From contig CP136061.1 in assembly GCA_032622095.1 (NCBI GenBank), positions 200,812,244 to 200,876,243 of the forward strand: a DNA stretch of 64,000 nt, read 5' to 3'. How positions within the stretch are numbered: position 1 is the first letter of the stretch; the number at the start of each line of letters is the position of its first letter. Positions 23,691 through 34,273 of the stretch are shown here, piece after piece. This stretch comes from Siphonodentalium dalli (taxonomy: Eukaryota > Mollusca > Scaphopoda > Gadilida > Siphonodentaliidae). The translations under genes and the position numbers were made by a program. The notes under the pieces are model-generated. The model ran no database searches. It was not told the origin of the DNA and was given only the letters and a program-made list of their open reading frames with translations.

Positions 23691-24094
23691 TGTGATAAAA
23701 TCCCATTGATTTTGAGCCAATTATTCTGGTTTTGATCAATACCAATAGGTTTTGAGCCAATCATTCTGATTTTGATCAAATTCATCTTGATTTTGACTCG
23801 GCGTTATTTGCGTTTGAACATACACTTCTTGTTTTAAGAGATCCTTTGGAACTTCAACAGAATGACGTTCCGTGTCTGTTATTCAATTAAGTGTATAGAG
23901 ACAGAGCATGTTAATTCGCGGAATATCTGTTCTGTTACGTAACAACCTGTCAGCACCCTCTTCCTTAATTTGGCACTCTACTGCGTTATCGTTAAGGTTT
24001 CTTTGCGATGGTCAAATATCTATGTAACACACAGGCGTCTCATCTGAAGTTTGAATATCGCTATGAAATAATATCTTAATATTGCCTCCTGAAT

Positions 24095-24800
24095 GTCATT
24101 GAATCAACAACCAGAGTTACATCGACAACATCGACACGTGTTGACCCTATTATAGTGAATAGCACTGTCATCTCGTGTGGATCAGAAGTGGATGACTTCG
24201 GCAAATCTATCTCAGATCACTACGCGGTAATAGCATATTTGAAATACGAGTATAACAGTAATGGTTCGTATTTCCGATTAGTAAGGAACTACGCAAAAGG
24301 CAACTATGAACAAAGAGTGGAGCTTATGCGCGTTAGCATTAGCCCCCGACGTAGACACCGGGACTGAATTGTTTACTTCGAAATTTCTAGACATTATGGA
24401 TGACACTGTTCCCCAATCTAAAATATTGATCAGACCAAAAGAAAAACATTGGTTCACATCAGATTTACGACCGATGATTAGCAGAATTAGAGACAGACTT
24501 CGTAAGATTTCGATAAAATCCAAAAAGGACAATGATTGAGCAAAATTCAAAAAATTACGAAACACTGTTAACAATATGAAAAAGTGAAAAAGTACGCAAG
24601 GGCCAAATACGAGGAAGATGTCCAGAATACTGTCAAAGACTAACCTTCCTCAAAATATGTTTAGCATAGCATAAACGAAATTATGCAAACCAAGCACACA
24701 GACGCAATCCCCCCTATTATCGATTACAATGGCAACCTAGAAACTGTCGATCATATAACATCATCATTGCTTAATAATGCCTTCATTGTCGTAGGCAAAC
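24095..24800 (+). pseudogene. LINE fragment: endonuclease C-terminus and linker
   Basis: The first frame carries TRVTSTTSTRVDPI and, about 25 residues later, the ISDHYAV motif. This is the C-terminal S-D-H block of apurinic-type LINE endonucleases, whose His is catalytic. After a frameshift near 24,300 the product continues with VPQSKILIRPKEKHWFTSDL, an arrangement typical of the linker before reverse transcriptase (Pro, then Trp-(F/Y)-x-x-(D/E)-L). Several in-frame stops follow. The last related segment is IPPIIDYNGNLETVDHITSS. The RT domain is absent, so this is a dead internal fragment of a CR1/L2-like or Jockey-like element. Confidence 0.7.
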
Positions 24801-25166
24801 CAGAAGTATATTTTCTTGATCATGGACAGTTTATTAATGAAAGTTTTCGCGCCGCTATGAAAGTCAATAGTAGCCAAACAGAAAGAATTGTCTTTATCAT
24901 GGACAGTTTATTAAAGAAAATTGAAATTGAGGTGTGTTTATTTTCTGAAAGTTCGCTTGGTTGTTGCCAATTTCGACCCATAAACCAGAATCGGAGAATG
25001 TCCAACGAAAATCCCGTTTTGTCAATTTATTTTCTGAGATGGATTGATAATAAATAGTTGAAAATAAAGTGGTATCGTTGTAATGATAAGCCATCAACGT
25101 CGTTTTTTCTTATGATTTATGAGCCTGTAGATGGATCAGTAGACGAATAACATACTTAGTATAATT
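24801..25166. other. Local duplication, otherwise unassigned
   Basis: The phrase TCATGGACAGTTTATTAA occurs at about 24,821 and 24,896, and the region between is a decayed duplication. No coding support. Confidence 0.4.
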
Positions 25167-25319
25167 AAGAAATAAATACACGGTGAAGAGGTGTGTATGG
25201 TCAAGTTGTACCACAAAAAAAAACTGATTGTAGGACGACGCGTAGCGGAGTCCTACAATCAGTTTTTTTTGGTGGTACAACTTGACCATACACACCGATA
25301 CACCGTGTATTTATTTCTT
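25167..25319. repeat. Concentric tetranucleotide-spaced hairpin (153 nt)
   Basis: Outer stem 19 bp (25,167-25,185 with 25,301-25,319, perfect). Then 4 unpaired bases each side (AAGA / GATA). Then a 46-bp stem (25,190-25,235 with 25,251-25,296, only one or two mismatches). Then CGAC (25,236-25,239) and GGAG (25,247-25,250) around the 7-nt core GCGTAGC, a GC/GC mini-stem. Both tetranucleotides are one change from CGAG. Transcription of either strand would give a long double-stranded RNA. Confidence 0.85.
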
Positions 25320-26255
25320 TTGTAATACGACTAAAAGTTTCTGGTCATAATTCGACTGAATAGTCAACGAAATACTGCGCTTTTTCGGTCTCAGGTGAGA
25401 AAACATTTCGTGGTGTAATTCTTATTAGGCGTACTCGATTTCTTTGCACGGAGTACTCTGGTAATTTGTTTGCGTAAATAATCGTTGTGATTGGCTAAAA
25501 AGGATGTGTTTTCAGAGGCGCCCGTGTCTTTCATTTAAATTGTACAAGAAACACGATTGCGGTCATTTTAAGGGATTAAGGGGAGTCACCATTCGGTGCT
25601 TCCGACAATCCCGGGCTAGCCCCCCGAACCACTCACTCTACTATTGCGGTCATTTATGTGTTGGACGTTGTTGGGACAACATGAATATGATCATCGACTA
25701 TGGACCATTTCCATTACACAAAGCGATCTAGTTTACTAAACTAATCTTATTTCCCTTCTGGTGAACAAACGCTTTCAGTTTCAACTTGATTCCGAAATAT
25801 CGAATATGATCGAGATTCGAATCGACGAATGCACAGCCCGGCCCCATGGAAAATACAAGTTTACCGATTTATTTTGTCATTTAATATACTTATTAAGTAA
25901 CTTTCTTTGGCCGTAACATATATCAATATCAATATACCATAACATCATCTGGACCATATTCATTGGCAACCAAACTGCTTTCAAGCGACAAATCGCTAGA
26001 AAATTCGTAAGATTGTCAAGATGTAGCAAAATTCAAAGGTTGCAGGTGCGGGTGTACTCCGTTGATGCCCCGTTTGCGCGGAGATATAACAGACGGGAAA
26101 AGTCGCGTGCGGCGATCTGAATAAACCGATTTTTTTCGTGGTACAATTGGAAAAAGTAGAATTGTACCACAAAACTGGAACGAGATAGCCATGGTAACTC
26201 GGGCCACTGGCCAATCAGGACATGGCTTTTAATCATAGTTAGGCAGGGTCGTATT

Positions 26256-26308
<53 letters not shown>

Positions 26309-26693
26309 TCATATGTATTATGATATAGAGCGGTATTTCATTCTTGTAGTTTTCCATGGTGTTTCCAGAGAGACGAGTTTGGGCAATTATATCACGAACA
26401 GCCTCAACATAACAGCAACACGTTGGATGATATACATGTACACACGCACACACATATAATATAATTTATTCCTGGATTTTATATTAGGGCGACAATCGAT
26501 ACGAAATAACGTGCATTTTTTTATGATTTGCCCGTTATTTCGTTAATATTCATAATTACGATGTAGTATTCACGAAATAACGGTCATCTTATTACACATG
26601 TGCATCAATACATCCGCCTAGTGCGGACGAGAATTATTTTTTTTTTAAGATTTCGTCGGCTTTAGGGGCAGAAAGTTAGGTATATACACACAC
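25320..26693. other. Stretch with hairpin and microsatellites
   Basis: Contains a hairpin at 26,138-26,170 (GTGGTACAATT / AATTGTACCAC, 11-nt loop) whose arm resembles part of the 25.2-kb hairpin arm. Also an AT-dinucleotide tract at about 26,259-26,305, and inverted words CGAAATAACG / CGTTATTTCG at 26,500-26,590. No gene recognised. Confidence 0.5.
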
Positions 26694-26899
26694 ACATTAC
26701 TAGCCCGTACAGTATCACACAAAGTCGTCCATCCTCCCAGCGGCCAATTGTCGAGTGTGTGGACTTCCACTGCGATGTTAGTATGTGTAATAAACGAACA
26801 GAGCCACACGTTGCATGCCCTGATCAAGCACACGACGCACGATCTAACAAAGTTTGTCTAATTTTAATTTATTATGTTTGAAAAGTCCCACTATAACCA

Positions 26900-26932
<33 letters not shown>

Positions 26933-27115
26933 GAGACAGAGAGATAGTTTTATTGATCCATGTCAGAAGATAATATGTTACAATCATACACAATTATATA
27001 CATTACATGATATCACATTATAAAATATAAATAATGGTAATTCGTTGTCGATTATCATAGGAAATCATTAGTGAGTATCATTAGTGTATGTCAAAAATCA
27101 GTCAAATCAAAAGTT

Positions 27116-27358
27116 CTAATCGGCTGCCATTTTGCGGAGTAGCATGCACAAATCGACAACAAGACCTTCTACTCTAAATCTCAGTTCTGTTAGTAAGTTT
27201 TTATTGAGGGAATTCTTCTCAATACATATAGGACATTTTACTTTGTGGGAATCAACTTCGCCATTTTGCTGGAAACAACCAGCGCTGAATATATCGAAAA
27301 ACACAACTGGTACCCAGTCTGTGACAATTTCAGAAAAGAACCATGACTGATGATGCAA
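27116..27358 (-). pseudogene. RING-like coding remnant (copy A)
   Basis: An 80-codon minus-strand frame contains KVKCPICIEKNSLNKNLLTE followed by LRFRVEGLVVDL. A CPIC motif followed about 10-20 residues later by an N-L-L/N-F-x-L-x-x-LV pattern is seen in the second half of TRIM-type RING domains. Only one Cys pair is present, so it cannot be a working RING. The duplicate at 46,464-46,679 keeps KVKCPICFEKNSL but is frameshifted. A former exon is possible; chance is not excluded. Confidence 0.3.
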
Positions 27359-27596
27359 GTAGAGATTGAGTATGCATGTGTATCGTATAGTTCAATAATA
27401 TAATGATCTTTAAAAAAAATTGTTATTCAATTGCATATACGCTATGTACATGTAGTATATATTGTATCACAACGAACATCGTGTGAAGACATATTACTAG
27501 CTCTCGATTTTTTTTATCTTTCTCTCGCTATTACTAAACTATTTCTATACTAATTGAAATATTTTATCCAAATTGACAACACACACCGTCATTCAT

Positions 27597-27790
27597 ATAT
27601 ATTAATTAAATGCAGTGTCTCTCAATGGCGCAATTGTTTTCGTCACTTTATCGCCGATTGTTGCGTCCCGAATCGAGAAGTAAATATTTACAATTGAGCG
27701 TAGTTCAGATGATATGTTCGGCGACGTTAGTTGAATGTTACATTTCTCATGCTGGCATAGCGCCTGCATACTAACTTATCACGAATCCGA
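27597..27790 (+). repeat. Dispersed repeat containing CCCGAATCGAGAAGT
   Basis: The segment with TTGCGTCCCGAATCGAGAAG, ATATTTACAATTGAGCGTAG and TTCAGA recurs at about 46,066-46,215 (direct, truncated) and at about 40,690-40,895 (inverted, longer, sharing the TAATTTAATTCAGTGACTCTC flank). Three copies in 64 kb suggest a small mobile family. Ends are not resolved and no TIR is clear. Confidence 0.6.
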
Positions 27791-28817
27791 ACAAGTACGT
27801 AATATGTCTTTAATACATGTAAAGTGTAAACGATTAAATGTTCATAAGTTAAAAGAAAGTATCCGGGAGACTCTTCGTGGATAATTTATCTCGTTTTGAT
27901 TGTATGAATTTCTCTTTTCTCAGCCAACAGTGATTACAGGTATAAAGCCGAGTATTCCCATTCATTCTGGAAAGTTTGAATTTGAACGCACTGAAGTGCT
28001 ATATATCTGCCTGTGTGACAACTTGTTTCGATATCCCAGAATAGAGATTTGATGGTCCGTTGATCGGGATTAAATTTGGTTGTGTCACGTGATACTTAAT
28101 AATCATTAGTAATAGGTATACGGTTTTATTTTGTTCGTCTGCTAAAATGCGCCGTAATTTCCTGTAGTGCTCTGAATTAATTTACTGCGGAGTTTATAAA
28201 CCTTAATTTAAACTATATGTCGGCAAATCTATAATAACTGCGCAGACTTAAATTACATGCGTCTATCTAGGTGATAACGCAGGCGATTAGTACATGTATG
28301 GTGTATAATCTCTTTTACTAAGAGGTCAATTCAATTTGTGCTAGACTGACACAATAGCATTTTGTAAATTCTATGCTTACTGTCGGTTTTCATGGTTGAA
28401 GAATGAAAACTTAGATAATCTGTTTGTAGAATTCAGATCGTGCTATTGATTAAAATGTATAATTTAAAACGAGAAGATAAAATTATTAGTATACATCATC
28501 GTTTTAATCACAGTTGATCGGGATTACATTTGGTTGTGTACACGTGATACTTATATAATAATCATTAGTAATAGGTATACGGTTTTATTGTTCGTCTGCG
28601 TCTGCAAAAATGGTGCTTTTCTTTGTCAGATCGATGTATAAATTATATTTAGATAGCCATTGTTGTGTGTCTACCTGGAAGGGAAATTGTGAAAGCTATG
28701 ATATGTTGTTTCTTCGGGGCTATTACATCGTTGACATCGTCCGTCATATCTCAGTAAAAACTGGTAGAGAATGATTCATAGAGTGTGCATGACAATATTA
28801 TGTGTATATTACATAGT

Positions 28818-29140
28818 TCAATTATAATATGATGGCTTCTGTTGATATTGTTGTTCTCTCGGTGTTTCGTCTCTAGACGTAGTCTGTTCGTATGGTGGTG
28901 GGGGGGCATATGCTTTCTGCATTGTGTCCTGGTATTCCACGTGTCCTGTGTGCGGCTGAGGCTGGTGACCTGCCTGTTGAGGCTGGTATCCTGCTTGCTG
29001 AGGCTGGTACCCGGCCATTTGTGATCCTGGCTGCACTACAACATTGTGATTAGGGTAGTTTCCTCCATATTGTAGTGTCGTGATTGTCGCCACTGTAGTT
29101 CCCTGGGGTGAATCCAGTACCTGACCTGGTTGTCTGCGAC
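28818..29140 (-). CDS. PPxY tail exon of STMC6-like membrane protein, copy A
   Basis: Last coding exon, read leftwards. Acceptor TTGTAG ends at 29,141 and the exon is open from 29,140 to a TGA at 28,818. It encodes about 107 residues of cytoplasmic-type tail: RQPGQVLDSPQG, a Thr/Tyr/Asn-rich part, three YQPQQA-type heptads, then APPPPYEQ and SYYN at the C-terminus. PPPY is a PPxY ligand for WW domains (NEDD4-family ligases bind such tails). It is about 85% identical to the tail at 48,674-49,014 and keeps the same splice phase. No TM exon copy was found within copy A. It may therefore be an alternative terminal exon of the upstream gene, or an unexpressed duplicate that has stayed open. Confidence 0.65.
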
Positions 29141-29659
29141 CTACAATGTTAAAAGGACTTGTCTCACTTCAATATGAATGTACGGTTTAGCGATTGAGAC
29201 CAAAATATATAAAATGCATAGAGTATGATATATACAGTACCATGTTGTTTCAGTGTCCAGATTTGATCGTGGCTATATATTCAATCACTGCCATATGATT
29301 ATAAAATTCACGCAATGTTCACTAAAATGGTTGCCACTTTGCCACATGATCATTCCCTGGTAACAGTTTCCATGCAACTACTCGGAATTGAAAGTAATGT
29401 GCAATTATAGGTTATAGCGTCGTAATTCCGCGCTAAGAAACTGCGTGTTCTACGCCGTCAATACCCTGTTGTGAAATTTGAGATATATCTGGTCAGAAGA
29501 GTGAACCCAACTTGTATTAACGGTATCAATGGTTGCTAAGCATATACCCCAAGTGATCGAATGACACCACTTCCTGTGCATTCATTGGCATTATGTCCAA
29601 TTTTAGACATCTCCTATAGGCCATGGCGATGTCATGTTCAAATGATGTCACATGACTTA

Positions 29660-30155
29660 AAGGCACGGGAGGCCTTAGTTGTCGAAAATATTCATATTTG
29701 TTTCAATCACCGTAAACAGAAAAACATTAAAACGCATACAGTTTTGTTCATATATACCATGACCATCGCGTAAACAGCATGCTATCATAAAGACCTACTA
29801 TGTTTTACCTAAGCAAGAGCCTGATTGTGTTACAGAAGGCAGCACAGTGTTACTGGCTAATCACACACAAATGATATAAACGCTCTTTATTCGTTCCATA
29901 TCAGGAATTCAACAACAAAGAACGCTCTTTATTTTTACCATCATAATATAAACAAACACCAGAAAAGTAACCTTTTATGCTTTTGTTTACATAACAATGG
30001 TCAAACATATGACAATAACATACTGTGTATGCGATATTTCTTATTTGTATACGGACAACGTCTGTCTACATTTTAATATTCTTTCTGTTTGTGGTGGTTT
30101 TTGACCGGTGGAAAATTTTTCACAGCGTACCCACAGCCAAGTCCTCCCGTATCTT
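29660..30155 (+). mobile_element. MITE family 1, copy 2 (complete)
   Basis: 496 bp, flanked by TA. Left end AAGGCACGGGAGGCCTT, right end the inverse of AAGATACGGGAGGACTT. Same orientation and internal order as copy 1 (1,641-2,155). It is present in segmental copy A but absent from the corresponding place in copy B. Confidence 0.8.
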
Positions 30156-30603
30156 TAAACTTTACAAAATTGCTCAATAATGCGCACGCACAAGTAGATC
30201 TGACTAGATGGTTTTTGTGACCATACAATCCCTTTCCACATGACTACTCTTGTGCAATGTCGAAACGTGCAACTGTATAATGCATATTGATACTATATAT
30301 ACATGTAGGGGATCGTTGATGTGATTGTATCATTAGGCCTACGCAAAAATCAATACATTTATATTGTATCCTATGCGCATGCGCGAACAAATCGACTCAT
30401 ATAAGTGACTGCGCTTTCATCACATATGCCAGAACACTGATTATGTATACAAGAATAATTTAAACCCAGAAGAGTGATGGAAATTGTGTCTACAATCCTG
30501 CGAACCAAGAAACAATGTAGTGCATTACGCCATCGCTTCAAATAATGTACGTTTGTTGAATTGTTCACTGTGCGCATGTGCTTATTTCCCTACCCCAACT
30601 AGT

Positions 30604-31153
30604 CAGGGGGGGGGTGACTAAACATTTCCGGCACATATGCCGGGGTGGGTGGGTTGATGGTCAAAGCCACCAACAATCATTTTTTTCCGCAACTAAAATA
30701 AAACTTTCCTGCTTGTTTTTTAGTGTTTTGGCAATGAGTTGGGCTTCAAAACCACTTTGAATGAGAGAAATAATGTAATTCTAACTGGTAAACTGACTGC
30801 AGGCAGTTATCGTGTTGTATTTTGTTGCAAATTTTGAAATCCAAGATGGCCGCTGGCAGCCATGTTTTTTTGGCCGAATGACCTCAAAATAACTCATTCC
30901 TATTTACATGTCCATGTTAACATCCATGATAAATAGTATGCACAGAAATTCATATACAGCTGTTTACAGTGAATTTCCCCCCACAAATCTCTGTTGTAGT
31001 GTTAAAAGGGGGGGGGTGGGTGTCAAAAAATGGTCGGAAAAAACTGCCGAAAACGGAAAAAAAATTGGCGGTGGGGGTGGGTGGGTACAAAAAATTATCG
31101 AAAGGGAAAAAATGCCCTACGTGCCTGAATTTTTTTTTCGACCCCCCCCCCCT
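30604..31153. mobile_element. hAT-type nonautonomous element with G-run ends, copy 1
   Basis: About 550 bp starting CAGGGGGGGGGTG and ending TTTTTTTCGACCCCCCCCCCCT. Flanks CAACTAGT (30,596-30,603) and GAACTAGT (31,154-31,161) match at 7 of 8 positions. CAGGG/CCCTG termini with an 8-bp duplication are characteristic of hAT elements. The interior is about 95% identical to 45,534-46,057, with a CCAAGATGGCCGC YY1-like word near 30,842 and a GGTGGGTGGGTAC tract near the right end. No transposase frame. Confidence 0.85.
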
Positions 31154-31297
31154 GAACTAGTCGGCAAAAAAGCCATACACATGCACCCATGGCAACGCTG
31201 AAGTTTCTGGGGATCATTTACATAGATATTAGTGGATATACCAATGGTTATAATATGTATCAACATGCTACATAGGTTTATGACGTGACTGAATGCT

Positions 31298-31362
31298 ACT
31301 GGCCGCAAAAGCGGCCAATCGAGTATATGAACGTTTTCTGGCTGGCCGCTTTTGCGGCCAGT
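31298..31362. repeat. Paired palindromes with complementary loops
   Basis: Two perfect GC-rich hairpins, TGGCCGC-AAAA-GCGGCCA (31,300-31,317) and CTGGCCGC-TTTT-GCGGCCAG (31,342-31,361), are separated by about 25 nt. Each is also the inverse of the other, so the pair forms alternative structures (two small hairpins or one 20-bp stem). Confidence 0.7.
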
Positions 31363-33070
31363 CGGGTTCAAAGGGTTAACCCTATGCCTTGTGCCGGTAC
31401 TGCATGTTAGTCTGAGTTGTTCGGAAAGAATATTCTAATGCGAAAATTATTTCTCCTGAAACTATCATCTCCGGTAAGCAGCTAACAAATTGGTTTAAAT
31501 ACATGTAATATGTTACCTTCCACACATCCAATCGCAAATAGCTTCGCGAATAAAGCAGAAATAAAAGGCTAGGTTACTATTTGGCCGGTATTTCAACTGG
31601 GCAAAGGAGCAGACGAATGAGCGAAATTGGGCAACAACACTTAAGTTTCAAAAAGTAGAAATACATTTTAATAATATATTTTCTGCTCAAAGTAGGTATA
31701 CACGATTCACGAATGAATATTGATTATGAGCTCAGTGAGCTGTTGTCTACCATGGTCGTTGTGACACTTCTAACTGTTTTCCCGCGCGTTCAATACAACT
31801 TGTTCACCCCCGTGTACGTGGTATCGCCAAAACCGAGGGTATCGCCAAAACCGAGAATATGGGAAAGTCATTTTCACGTATATGATATGGGGATATGTTT
31901 GTTTATCATCGTAATACAGACATCGAACATCGTATGTGTATATATGTCCACACGAAGCAGGAGTATTTATCCACTAGTTGTCATTTAGTTTTCCCAGATC
32001 AGACCATTAATTTATTTTTGGTGAATTTTTTCAATGGTGTTTTTGCTTTTGCTCACTCAATTTTTCGAGAACATCCATTCACTAGTATAGTTCCTGGACT
32101 CCCACGCTTCCAAAACAAATGCCGGTATATAGTTGAATCTGTCAATGAAGCATACGATTTGACAGAATTTAAAAAATCCGTGTCGTTCTCAATATCCGCG
32201 CGATATGAAGGGACCACTGTCGGTCCAGAAAGATGCGAACGGCACAGATGAAGATGCGCCAAACGCCGAGTTTCTGTGCAGTAAATATGCGTATTACTTA
32301 AGGAGTTCTGATGAGTTTTCTAGTTTTTTTTATGTGTATCTGAGACTGATAAATTGGACTGCGAATGTCATCTGAAATATGAATCCATAACATATTCGAA
32401 ATATTGTGTGCATATATATTATGAATGTGTTTCAATTGAAACATTCAGATTTGCGATCTCAAGAACGTGAATGAATGATAACGCGATGCCTTGATCACAC
32501 GCACGTGAATGCTGCCGTTCGCATGCATGCAGCTAATCGGTTATTCGTTTAGTATTAACATGATTGGAGTTTATATATAGACCACACATGCTGTATCAAC
32601 GATTTGTTATAATAATGTTTATTTTACAGACTTTAAATTATGACTCGTTCCCACTCGAGTAGACCGTTACGCGACAATGAAACCGAATCATCTTATTAAA
32701 TATACATATATATATCGTATTGCTCCAACTTATGCAATTCTGGCTTTTTTGAGAGTCATCAGATAAAATTGTAACGATTCTATGTTAACACACTAAACAT
32801 CCGAACATATATGTACACACACACACACAACAAAGTTACTGCTATTTATAATAAACACTTCACTGTGGAACATGTGTATACTGTCATGATTGTTATGTGC
32901 ACATGTAAATTGCACTATAGTTTATAACTTTTCTAATTTAGCCCCAGGACCACATATTTAGTGGGCATAATATTTACACAAGACTTCATTATGTTATCGT
33001 ATATGTTGCATATAATGTAATTGATATGTATGTTTAACCGAAATGAATCTTATCTCCGTCCTGAGTTTGG
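31363..33070. other. End of duplication copy A and unassigned flank
   Basis: A plus-strand frame from 31,713 (MNIDYELSELLSTMVVVTLL) is shared with copy B (49,507 onward) up to about residue 28. The two differ by a 9-nt in-frame indel and then diverge. A 17-bp tandem duplication (GTATCGCCAAAACCGAG) lies at 31,820-31,855. The 32.0-32.26 kb frames on both strands are unassigned. Confidence 0.35.
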
Positions 33071-33073
33071 TTT

Positions 33074-33271
33074 ATGGTTCTAACCAAAGTAGTTGATCTT
33101 TCTGCACTTCCACCATGTGAGGAATCTTTAATTCTACACTCAAAACGAGCCAACATGATAGCAAAACAGTGGACACTTGCAACCGTTGCCAAATCAACCA
33201 CTCCCGGTGTAGCACTTCATGGATGGACGGCCGATAGGCAGCCTGAGTTGTTTGAACCATTCTTCTCATAA
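33074..33271 (+). pseudogene. Fragment of a repetitive mobile-element-linked protein
   Basis: About 60 codons carry LSALPPCEESLILHSKRANM, then IAKQW and VALHGWTADRQPELFEPF. The order LPP(C/T)-x-x-x-(S/A)L-x-x-H-x-x-RA-x-x-x-x-x-x-W followed 15-25 residues later by (H)GW is a pattern I know from multi-copy, mobile-element-associated proteins of molluscs and cnidarians. In those, a Cys-rich segment usually follows. Here the frame stops before any Cys-rich part, so this is a truncated copy. Family naming is from memory and uncertain. Confidence 0.4.
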
Positions 33272-34128
33272 GATGTTGCACAGAAATTCTATTAACTGAT
33301 ACAATCACATTTGATGAAATTGACAGTGACAGGGAAGATGAGATTACATAATCCGTGGGCAGAACTATTGCAATTTATAATATGAATTCTATCAACTAGT
33401 ATGAGCGACCTTTCGAGTTTAGTATAGCATAAAACTGAAAGCATTGAGAACACTATCTTGGGGTAGGGTTAAGTTTTACTTTATTTCTCAATTCTGGTCT
33501 GGTACATGATTATAGCATTTCATATCTGATATTGGGGAAGAATTTATGCTTATTGTGGTACATGTTGTGCAGCTCTATCCATAAAACTGACAAAGTCATG
33601 GGAATTTTTCAAAAAATTTCACTTAAATATAATACAAATTTTAGCCAATTTACCCCAAAAAAATCAAATATTTAAACAAACTAGACTCTACCATAACATA
33701 AACCTCCTCAGATACATGCTAAATCCATTTTATTACATGATCCTACCGTTATTCCATTCAATAAACCCATTCTATAAATTGTGATATTAAACGTTCGTTT
33801 AATAACAGGAAATAGTGCCAGGTGACCTTTGACTTCCGGTTTGTGGTTTCTTTACATTTCGTACGCTACGTCTCAAAATACTATGGCTTCCAATATTTTT
33901 TCAACAAACTATAATGAATGAAAAGTTTGAAAAGTATTGTCATATAATATACGCCATTAAATACGCCAAAGAGTCTTTATTTATCTGGGACTATTTATTT
34001 GCGCGGGCAAACAACGCAGAGTTGTGTGAAACGTCATCGCATGCCTTATAGAAGTTGATGTTAGTTTCGCGTCCAATTTGTTGATTTAAGTATGTTTTGT
34101 CAAGGTTTTGGATCATGTAATAAATAGA
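33272..34128. other. Unassigned stretch
   Basis: No feature recognised before the hairpin at 34,129. Confidence 0.4.
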
Positions 34129-34273
34129 ATCTACAACTCGTCCCAAGTTTATAGCGGAATTTACAAAACTCGTCCAGTAAATTAGGTCTGGACCTCGCCA
34201 AAGGCTCGGTCCAGACCTAATTTACTGGACTCGTTTTGTAAATTCCGCTATAAACTGGGGACTCGTTGTAGAT
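34129..34273. repeat. Concentric CTCG-spaced hairpin (145 nt)
   Basis: Outer stem 8 bp (34,129-34,136 with 34,266-34,273), CTCG on both sides (34,137-34,140; 34,262-34,265). Middle stem 28 nt with one mismatch (34,141-34,168; 34,234-34,261), CTCG on both sides (34,169-34,172; 34,230-34,233). Inner stem 21 bp perfect (34,173-34,193; 34,209-34,229), CTCG on both sides (34,194-34,197; 34,205-34,208), and a 7-nt core CCAAAGG. All six tetranucleotides are exactly CTCG and all read in the same direction. A simple palindrome would place CGAG on the right side instead. Confidence 0.95.

Larger units (their letters stand above)
26694..31790. repeat. Segmental duplication, copy A
   Basis: Collinear with about 45,399-49,585 in the same orientation, offset about 18-19.7 kb. 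Matched anchors include GTACAGTATCACACAAAGTC, TGTCAAAAATCAGTCAAATC, GGTCAAT or GGTCGTTTCAA near 28,323/48,242, the tail exon, and AGCAGCTAACAAATTGGTTT. Divergence looks like roughly 5-12% outside indels. Copy A alone contains about 2 kb of inserted DNA (29,345-31,375) holding a MITE, a hAT-type element and a palindrome. A GA tract lies at 26,901-26,941. Confidence 0.85.

Noticed and set aside
23450-23785. Minus-strand proline-rich frames of 101 and 111 codons
   Set aside because: The proline runs are translations of the long C tracts; homopolymer artefact.
30908-31201. Plus-strand Gly/Lys-rich 97-codon frame
   Set aside because: Lies wholly inside the hAT-type nonautonomous element; the duplicate copy has a different frame structure.
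31820-31855. CCGAG-containing direct repeat as another CGAG hairpin
   Set aside because: The CGAG words are part of a 17-bp tandem duplication and the flanks are not complementary.
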